Assembly (NCBI GenBank): GCA_002363635.1
Contig: DEWM01000033.1
Span: forward strand, 1 to 6,546
DNA length: 6,546 bases
Direction: 5' to 3'
DNA from: Caryophanales bacterium UBA3210
GTDB taxonomy: Bacteria; Bacillota_I; Bacilli_A; RFN20; CAG-449
Below, piece after piece: positions 1 through 5,334 of this stretch (positions are counted from its first letter, which is position 1; the number at the start of each line of letters is the position of its first letter). The notes under the pieces were generated by a model, which ran no database searches, was not told the origin of the DNA, and saw only the letters and a list, made by a program, of their open reading frames with translations. The translations under genes and the position numbers were made by a program.

Positions 1-1023
1 TTCTTCAGACATACCATTGATTTGCTGGAATTCTTCATATGATAAACCAGCATCTTCAATCTTCTTCTTATCATCTGCAAGGATTGCTGCTTCTTCATCT
101 TCAACCATAGATGCAGGGATTTCAACTGTTGCGTTGTTAACTGCTTTCATGATGATTTCGTTTAATGCTTCATTCTTTGCTTCTTGTTCTTTTCTTGCTT
201 GAACTTGTTTCTTAGCGAATTCTTTGAATGATGCTTCATCTTTAACATCTTTGTTATCAAGTTCTGCAAAGAAGTCTTCGTTTAATTCAGGAACTACTTC
301 TTCTTTAACATCGTTACATGTTACTTCGAATTGAGCTTTCTTACCCTTTAATGATTCAACATAGTTTTCTGGGAATGTAACATCGATAACTTTTGTTTCA
401 CCAGCTTTGATGCCTACTAATTGATCTTCAAAACCTGGGATGAATGCGTTAGAACCTAATTTGAGTTCATATGCTTTTGCGCTTCCGCCATCAAATTTTT
501 CTCCGTCAACTTTGCCAACGAAGTCAATGATAACTGTGTCGCCCTTCTTAGCAGCACCTTCTTTAACTACTGAATATGCGTGGTCTTTTTGGATTTCTTC
601 CATTCTTGCTTTAACATCTGCTGCAGAAACTTTAACTTCTTTTAATGCAACGTTTAAGCCTTTGTACTGACCAAGTTTAATTACTGGTGGTAAGTAGAAT
701 GAAATAACTGCTTCAAAGCCATTTTCATCAACTTTCTTAATGTCTAATTTTGGTTGAGAGAAAACTTGTAATTTTTCTTCTTCAACTGCTTTAGCAAATT
801 CAGCATTTGCAACATTATATAAAGCTTCTGTGTAAACAGCAGAGAGGTTAACTCTTGCTCTTACCATATCTGCAGGTACGTGACCTGGTCTAAAGCCCTT
901 GACTGTAACTTTGCTTGCAGCCTTGTTGTATTCCTTCTTAGTAGCCTTTTCCCATGCTTCTTTTTCAGATTTGATAGTAACTTCTACTAATAAGTTTTCT
1001 TTCTTTGTTGTTTTTGTACTCAT
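1..1023 (-). CDS. tig: Trigger factor, ribosome-associated chaperone and prolyl isomerase (3' end outside window)
   Basis: Binds the ribosome near the exit tunnel and shields nascent chains; its FKBP-type domain isomerises prolyl bonds. 341 codons are visible, read from the ATG at 1023. The family is usually about 430 residues, so roughly 90 C-terminal residues lie beyond the left edge. Domains in order: N-terminal ribosome-binding domain (about 1-115) with the signature loop GFRPGHVP at 43-50; FKBP-like PPIase domain (about 158-236) with the typical FIPGFEDQLVG at 194-204; then the start of the helical C-terminal substrate-cradling domain (from about 245), rich in Lys, Glu and Ala. The start is supported by a GGAGG at 1036-1040. 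The gene has its own near-consensus promoter but follows the DUF3196-like gene with no visible terminator, so some read-through is likely. Family identity is certain from the GFRxG loop and domain order. Confidence 0.97.
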   Translation of the reverse strand, partial: MSTKTTKKENLLVEVTIKSEKEAWEKATKKEYNKAASKVTVKGFRPGHVPADMVRARVNLSAVYTEALYNVANAEFAKAVEEEKLQVFSQPKLDIKKVDENGFEAVISFYLPPVIKLGQYKGLNVALKEVKVSAADVKARMEEIQKDHAYSVVKEGAAKKGDTVIIDFVGKVDGEKFDGGSAKAYELKLGSNAFIPGFEDQLVGIKAGETKVIDVTFPENYVESLKGKKAQFEVTCNDVKEEVVPELNEDFFAELDNKDVKDEASFKEFAKKQVQARKEQEAKNEALNEIIMKAVNNATVEIPASMVEDEEAAILADDKKKIEDAGLSYEEFQQINGMSEE

Positions 1024-1035
1024 TTTATTACTTTT

Positions 1036-1040
1036 CCTCC
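1036..1040 (-). promoter_or_regulatory. Ribosome binding site of tig
   Basis: GGAGG followed by an A-rich 12-base spacer before the ATG at 1021-1023. An ATG that begins at 1042 overlaps the Shine-Dalgarno and is out of frame, so it is not an alternative start. Confidence 0.8.
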
Positions 1041-1057
1041 ATAAAAAATCGATACGT

Positions 1058-1074
1058 TTAAGATTATATCTTAA
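1058..1074. repeat. 17-bp dyad centred on the tig -10 element
   Basis: Minus strand TTAAGATATAATCTTAA: two perfect 7-base arms (1058-1064 and 1068-1074) around a 3-base centre, with TATAAT in the middle. The placement fits an operator that would block polymerase, but in such AT-rich DNA, and with TATAAT itself partly self-complementary, chance is a serious alternative. It does not match the CIRCE or CtsR heat-shock operators that I know. Confidence 0.35.
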
Positions 1075-1091
1075 TATAAAAAACCTTTCAA
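1063..1091 (-). promoter_or_regulatory. Sigma-A-type promoter of tig
   Basis: On the minus strand TTGAAA (1086-1091) is followed after exactly 17 bases by a perfect TATAAT (1063-1068). Transcription would begin near 1056, giving a leader of about 33 bases that contains the Shine-Dalgarno. The match and spacing are close to the vegetative consensus, as expected for an abundant chaperone. The -10 lies at the centre of a perfect dyad (see the repeat at 1058-1074). Confidence 0.8.
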
Positions 1092-1103
1092 TATCAAAAA
1101 TAA

Positions 1104-1928
1104 TTAATCTTTAACAATCTTATAAAATTCATTAAATAAATCACTTACCTCTTGCTCTTCTTTATCATAGTCAAAGGCAATTTGTTCTAGAGAGCACTCT
1201 TCACCATAGAACTTGCAAGCAACTGCAGATAAAACATGAGCAACGTATTCTAAATCTTCATTTTCTAAATAATCATATGGGAAAGATTTAATTACAACAT
1301 TGTTTAAGCATTCAATAGTCGCGTTCATAATATCATTAGGAAGCTCAATATCTTTAGTAATGATTTCTTTAATTTCTTTATAACTATCTTTTTCAAATGG
1401 TGCTTCTAAAGAAGCAGGTAAGATAGAAAAGACTCTATTTCCCCTTTTAATTTTAACTTCACTAGTAACACCTTGGTCCATCAAAATAAATAACGCTAAA
1501 GTCTTGTATTTATATTTGATATCAGACATCAAGAAATCCTCAATAATGTCCATATATTCACGGATATTTAGTCCTGATAAATGTTGACATGCTGCAGCAA
1601 TATTTTCTTCATTAGAGGAGAATAATGCTTTTCTAATATCTTCTTTAGTAACTTCGTGTTTTTCCTTACTATAAGCCTTAGTTACTTCATCTTTTAAGGT
1701 ATTTAAAAGTTCTTCAACTTCCATAGAAATATAAGGCATAGATTTATATTTTTCGACCACTTGAAGAACCTTGTCAGGTCTTTCTTGACTCGCATAATAA
1801 TTAACATGCATGGAGATAAATTTAACAGGATCTACTTTAAGTAAATCTAAGTTATTATCGATGAAGAATTCAACTTCCTCATCGTTTTGTTTATCCATAA
1901 TGCTTAATAATTCATTAAATTTATCCAT
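1104..1928 (-). CDS. DUF3196-like helical protein of unknown function encoded upstream of tig
   Basis: 274 residues from the ATG at 1928. The sequence is strongly acidic and looks almost entirely helical, with no signal peptide, no membrane segment and no catalytic motif I recognise. Length, the repeat-like helical pattern and the position immediately before tig resemble the DUF3196 family, whose member MPN330 of Mycoplasma pneumoniae has a solved structure and also precedes tig (MPN331). This assignment rests on recall and context, not on a search. An in-frame GTG at 1937 would add three residues, but it overlaps the AAGGAG at 1937-1942, which sits 8 bases before the ATG at 1928, so the ATG is preferred. 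The gene begins one base after the stop of the ABC transporter gene, so translation is probably coupled. Function is unknown; helical-repeat proteins of this kind often act as binding scaffolds, which is only an inference here. Confidence 0.85.
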   Translation of the reverse strand: MDKFNELLSIMDKQNDEEVEFFIDNNLDLLKVDPVKFISMHVNYYASQERPDKVLQVVEKYKSMPYISMEVEELLNTLKDEVTKAYSKEKHEVTKEDIRKALFSSNEENIAAACQHLSGLNIREYMDIIEDFLMSDIKYKYKTLALFILMDQGVTSEVKIKRGNRVFSILPASLEAPFEKDSYKEIKEIITKDIELPNDIMNATIECLNNVVIKSFPYDYLENEDLEYVAHVLSAVACKFYGEECSLEQIAFDYDKEEQEVSDLFNEFYKIVKD

Positions 1929-1929
1929 T

Positions 1930-4900
1930 TTATTCACTCCTTAAAGCAATTACTGGATCTCTAGTTGAGGCAATTCGAGAAGGAATTAATCCTGCAATAA
2001 AGGATAGTAAGATTGAAATAATTATAAGTATTAGACCACCTTGCCAAGGTAAAACTGCAACGTTACCGATTTGAGCAAGACTATTAATAATAAGGTTAAT
2101 TGGAATATCAATGATTACGCAGAAAACGACCCCAATAACGCCTGATAATAGGCCAATAAAAATAGTTTCAGCATTGAAGATATTACTTACATCAGATTTA
2201 GATGCACCAAGTGAACGTAAGATACCAATTTCTTTAGTTCTTTCAAGAACTGAAATATATGTGATAATAGCAATCATAATTGATGAAACAATTAATGAAA
2301 TAGAGACAAAGCCAATTAAGACATAGGTGACTGCATTTAAAATAGTAGAAATAGAACTCATCATAACGCCTACATAGTCAGTATATGTAATTGGTTGTTC
2401 TGTATGATAAGTATTATAGACATCAATTGCACTTACTATATTATCTTTATCTTGGAATGATTTTGGATAAATAGAAATTGCAGAAGGTTCATCTAAAGAA
2501 CAAACTTCTAACTTTTCTTCTAAAGCACTATAAGTAGTATATTGAGCAAGTTCATTTTTATAATATTGGCTATAAGCATATTCTTCACCTGCATTATATG
2601 CGTCTTCAATAGGCATAGGTCTAGATGAAGGAAATCCTGCTGGTAAGCCAGAGAAAGTGGCAACTAATGCTAAATATTTTGGACTAATTCCATCAACATA
2701 TTTTTCTTTAAATGATGATAATGTACCTACATCATAAACAGCATTATAGAAATCATCTAACGAATGATAATCTGTATATAATTCATTATTTCCGTCAGTA
2801 GTATACATAAACTGTAGACTTTCTAAATTAATATTGCCTAGTCCATTTCCTGCGATTTTATTTAATGTATCCGTAATAGAATTCTTAAAATAATTCTTTA
2901 TAGCTTTATTGTTAAAATCTTGTTCTTTTAAGGCTCTTTCTTCACTAGATAAAGTATTTAAATAATACTGAGCTTTTTCTTTATAAGTTTTATTATCAGT
3001 AACAAATGGTAGACCAGTAATTAAAGAAATATCATCTTTTAATTTTTCTTGTTCTACATAGAATTTAGTTAATTTGTTTTGTTTAATTAATTCTTGAGTT
3101 AATAAAGGTGAATAAACAATTGGAGTAGAAATGCTTGACGCCGCGATATTTTCTTTTTTCTTAATAATACCGACAACTTTTAAATCAATGCCTTCGTTAT
3201 AAACATCAATAATTCCCTTAGTTTCTAATTTATTATCATATAATTTATAAGTTTCACCATCATATACAACACTTCTATCTTCTGATTCTTCATATAAAGA
3301 TGAAGGTAAAACTAATTTGTAAGATAAATTTAAAATATCTGAATAATTAATAGGTTCAACTTCTCTATTAACGATAGGTTGGTCTTTATTCGCAATTAAT
3401 TCAGTAAAGTTACCACCTAGTCCTAGTCCATAATATGAATAATCAGTAATATTACCTTTATCATCTAAAACAAATAAAGCTTCATTATAAGAAGTTGGTA
3501 ATTTACCTGAAACTAGGTCATATTGAGAAGATAATAAGTCTTCATTATAAAGTCCACTTCCATCTACATTTGGTAAAAGTTCTCCAAACATATTAGAATC
3601 AATTCCCATCATAGATAATAATGAAGAAGATACTCCAGTTCCCATCACGCTACTTGCAGAAAGGGAAGTAACTGAAGAAGGATTAACTTGTAAATATGAA
3701 TCAGTATGAGTAGAAGGATAAGTATATTTATAATAAGCATAAACATTCATATCATAAGAATATTGAATAGAAGTAGATCCATCTAAAATATCTTTTCTTG
3801 CTTTCTTTAATTTTTCATCTTCAATATTTTCGTTTTCTAAGAATTTTTTAAAGCCAACTAAATCATTCTCTTTAGTACTAGAAGAACTATTAGCAAGTGT
3901 AGATTTTAAAGAATCAGTAACACCAACTTGGTTCTCACCTGGATTTCCTTGAACATGAAGATCATTATTCATTCTCATAACTTTAGATAAATCTACAGAA
4001 GTTTTTTGAAGAGTTAAAGGATATGAAGATAAAGTATCTTCTTGAACATTATTAATATAAACCTGGAAACCAGATGACATTGATAAAATTAAAGCAATAC
4101 CAATAATACCAATAGAACCTGCAAAAGCAGTTAAGAATGTTCTAGCTTTCTTTGTTAATAAGTTTCTAAAAGATAATCCAAAAGCAGTTTTAAGGCTCAT
4201 TCTAGCCTTTTTTTGAGCTTTTTTAGGCTTATTCTCATTATTTATCGTTTCTTTATTTAAAGTTTTTGAAACTTCTTCTATAGAAGGCTCATAAGGATTG
4301 TTATCTCCTTCAAGTAGCCCGTCTGCCAGTTTAACAATACGAGTAGAATATTCTTTAGCAAGATCTGGGTTATGAGTAACCATAATAACAAGTCGATCTT
4401 TACTAATTTCTTTAAGAATATCCATAACTTGTACGGAAGTAGAAGTATCAAGAGCACCTGTAGGTTCATCTGCTAAAATGATTGTAGGATTATTGACAAT
4501 AGCACGAGCAATCGCTACACGTTGCATTTGACCACCTGATAATTGGTTAGGTCTCTTTTTTAATTGATTACCTAAACCTACTTTATTTAAAGCGTCAATT
4601 GCTTTTTGTCTTCGTTCCGCCTTGCTTACACCAGATAAAGTTAAAGCTAGTTCAACGTTGCCAAGAACGCTCTGATGAGGAATTAAATTATATGATTGGA
4701 AAATGAAACCAATTTTATGGTTACGATAATTATCCCAATCTCTATCTTTATAATTTTTAGTAGAAACTCCATCAATTATTAAGTCACCATCAGTATAACG
4801 ATCAAGACCACCAATAATGTTTAGCAAAGTTGTTTTACCGCATCCTGATTGACCAAGAATAGAAACAAATTCACTTTGTCTAAAAGATAAAGTTATTCCT

Positions 4901-4965
4901 TTTAAAGCGTGTACTGTATTATCTTCAGACACATAATCTTTTAATATATTTTTTAGTTGCAACAT
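1930..4965 (-). CDS. ABC transporter, fused ATPase and MacB/FtsX-type permease with very large outer domain
   Basis: 1011 residues from the ATG at 4965. The N-terminal ATPase (about 1-220) is complete: Walker A GQSGCGKTT 38-46, Q-loop Gln in FQSYNL 89-94, signature LSGGQ 142-146, Walker B IILADEP 162-168 and H-loop His 198. It is of the LolD/MacB class. A Lys-rich linker (about 235-260) leads to membrane segment 1 (about 278-297), then about 575 outer residues rich in Ser, Tyr and Asn, then membrane segments near 879-903, 933-960 and 975-995. The FtsX-family motif ERTKEIGILRSLGAS (908-922) follows segment 2, and the end DPVIALRSE is family-typical. The four-segment topology is that of MacB, which transmits ATP-driven motion to an outer domain rather than forming a classical channel. 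MacB outer domains are much smaller, about 200-250 residues. The substrate is unknown; export of a peptide or lipid, or envelope-stress resistance, are possible roles. No adaptor or sensor gene lies nearby. It forms a unit with the DUF3196-like gene. Confidence 0.93.
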   Translation of the reverse strand: MLQLKNILKDYVSEDNTVHALKGITLSFRQSEFVSILGQSGCGKTTLLNIIGGLDRYTDGDLIIDGVSTKNYKDRDWDNYRNHKIGFIFQSYNLIPHQSVLGNVELALTLSGVSKAERRQKAIDALNKVGLGNQLKKRPNQLSGGQMQRVAIARAIVNNPTIILADEPTGALDTSTSVQVMDILKEISKDRLVIMVTHNPDLAKEYSTRIVKLADGLLEGDNNPYEPSIEEVSKTLNKETINNENKPKKAQKKARMSLKTAFGLSFRNLLTKKARTFLTAFAGSIGIIGIALILSMSSGFQVYINNVQEDTLSSYPLTLQKTSVDLSKVMRMNNDLHVQGNPGENQVGVTDSLKSTLANSSSSTKENDLVGFKKFLENENIEDEKLKKARKDILDGSTSIQYSYDMNVYAYYKYTYPSTHTDSYLQVNPSSVTSLSASSVMGTGVSSSLLSMMGIDSNMFGELLPNVDGSGLYNEDLLSSQYDLVSGKLPTSYNEALFVLDDKGNITDYSYYGLGLGGNFTELIANKDQPIVNREVEPINYSDILNLSYKLVLPSSLYEESEDRSVVYDGETYKLYDNKLETKGIIDVYNEGIDLKVVGIIKKKENIAASSISTPIVYSPLLTQELIKQNKLTKFYVEQEKLKDDISLITGLPFVTDNKTYKEKAQYYLNTLSSEERALKEQDFNNKAIKNYFKNSITDTLNKIAGNGLGNINLESLQFMYTTDGNNELYTDYHSLDDFYNAVYDVGTLSSFKEKYVDGISPKYLALVATFSGLPAGFPSSRPMPIEDAYNAGEEYAYSQYYKNELAQYTTYSALEEKLEVCSLDEPSAISIYPKSFQDKDNIVSAIDVYNTYHTEQPITYTDYVGVMMSSISTILNAVTYVLIGFVSISLIVSSIMIAIITYISVLERTKEIGILRSLGASKSDVSNIFNAETIFIGLLSGVIGVVFCVIIDIPINLIINSLAQIGNVAVLPWQGGLILIIISILLSFIAGLIPSRIASTRDPVIALRSE
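1937..1942 (-). promoter_or_regulatory. Ribosome binding site deciding the start of the DUF3196-like gene
   Basis: AAGGAG lies within the last codons of the ABC transporter gene, 8 bases before the ATG at 1926-1928. This spacing is ideal for that ATG and rules out the overlapping GTG at 1935-1937. The stop of the upstream gene (1930-1932) lies between the site and the start, an arrangement typical of translational coupling. Confidence 0.8.
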
Positions 4966-4970
4966 AATAG

Positions 4971-4977
4971 TCACCTC
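4971..4977 (-). promoter_or_regulatory. Ribosome binding site deciding the start of the ABC transporter gene
   Basis: GAGGTGA, a seven-base match to the 3' end of 16S rRNA, ends 5 bases before the ATG at 4963-4965. An in-frame GTG at 4972-4974 lies inside this site and is therefore an unlikely start. Confidence 0.8.
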
Positions 4978-4983
4978 AATTTA

Positions 4984-5012
4984 ACTTTAGAGTAATTTAT
5001 TGTAATAAACAA
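4984..5012 (-). promoter_or_regulatory. Possible promoter of the ABC transporter unit
   Basis: A promoter is expected here because a terminator ends the preceding operon at 5022. Two weak candidates are visible. One is TTGTTT (5007-5012), 17 bases, then TAAAGT (4984-4989). The other uses a better -10, TACAAT (4999-5004), with no good -35 because the upstream bases are the terminator T-run. Neither is convincing, suggesting modest or activator-dependent expression. Confidence 0.35.
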
Positions 5013-5016
5013 TAAA
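4996..5016. repeat. Inverted repeat in the ABC transporter promoter region
   Basis: TTTATTG (4996-5002) and CAATAAA (5010-5016) are perfect 7-base inverted arms around a 7-base AT-only spacer. The repeat covers the candidate -35 and the alternative -10, so it is a possible repressor site. The AT-rich composition makes coincidence plausible. Confidence 0.3.
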
Positions 5017-5021
5017 AAACG

Positions 5022-5049
5022 AAAAAAAGGTAGGAGAATTCCTCCTACC
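5022..5049 (-). terminator. Rho-independent terminator of the pfl operon
   Basis: On the minus strand GGTAGGAG (5049-5042) pairs with CTCCTACC (5036-5029) through a 5-base loop (5041-5037), giving an 8-bp, GC-rich stem followed directly by seven T residues (5028-5022) and a second T-run after CG. It begins about 30 bases after the stop of the glycyl-radical ORF. This ends the pfl unit, so no activase gene (pflA) follows in the same transcript. Confidence 0.92.
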
Positions 5050-5078
5050 CTCTAATTTTTGACTATTAAAGCCAATAA

Positions 5079-5318
5079 TTACATTGATTCGTGAATAGTT
5101 CTTGAGATAACTTCGTCTTGTTGTTCTTTTGTTAATTTGATGAAGTTAACTGCGTAACCAGAAACTCTGATTGTGAGTTGTGGATACTTTTCAGGATGTG
5201 CCTGAGCATCAAGTAATGTTTCTCTGTTAAAGACATTGACGTTTAAGTGGTAACCGTTGTCACCAACATATGCGTCTAACATATTTACTAAGTTATTTAC
5301 TCTGTTTTCGCTTGCCAT
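5079..5318 (-). CDS. Separate glycyl-radical domain of split pyruvate formate-lyase (GrcA-like)
   Basis: 79 residues, from the ATG at 5318 to a TAA. It matches the last portion of pyruvate formate-lyase: [15 protein letters not shown] (24-38), HPEKYPQLT (41-49) and the radical loop RVSGYAV (51-57), in which Gly54 corresponds to the radical-bearing Gly734 of E. coli PFL, then [13 protein letters not shown] (62-74) and the family-typical C-terminal ESM. Once the radical is formed by the radical-SAM activase, this glycine passes it to the cysteine pair of the catalytic chain. E. coli GrcA/YfiD, which repairs oxygen-cleaved PFL, is 127 residues with a distinct N-terminal extension. That extension is absent here, and the preceding PFL chain lacks its own radical domain, so this protein must be an essential subunit rather than a spare part. 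A perfect AGGAGG precedes it, and it lies 16 bases after the PFL stop. Confidence 0.95.
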   Translation of the reverse strand: MASENRVNNLVNMLDAYVGDNGYHLNVNVFNRETLLDAQAHPEKYPQLTIRVSGYAVNFIKLTKEQQDEVISRTIHESM

Positions 5319-5325
5319 TTTAGTA

Positions 5326-5331
5326 GCCTCC
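5326..5331 (-). promoter_or_regulatory. Ribosome binding site of the glycyl-radical ORF
   Basis: AGGAGG lies just after the PFL stop (TAA 5335-5337) and 7 bases before the ATG at 5316-5318. A full consensus site in a 16-base gap shows that the small protein is translated by its own initiation event and is not a remnant of a broken gene. Confidence 0.85.
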
Positions 5332-5334
5332 TAA

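Noticed and set aside
899..1114. Plus-strand ORF over the start of tig and its promoter
   Set aside because: It is the complement of tig, has no ribosome site, and its tail is low-complexity translation of the AT-rich promoter region.
1935..1937. GTG start for the DUF3196-like gene
   Set aside because: The GTG overlaps its Shine-Dalgarno; the ATG at 1928 has the correct 8-base spacing.
4278..4469. Minus-strand 63-residue Leu-rich ORF inside the ABC gene
   Set aside because: It lies in another frame of the conserved ATPase domain; the leucine content is a composition artefact, not a membrane peptide.
4972..4974. GTG start for the ABC transporter gene
   Set aside because: It lies within the GAGGTGA ribosome site; the ATG at 4965 is properly spaced.
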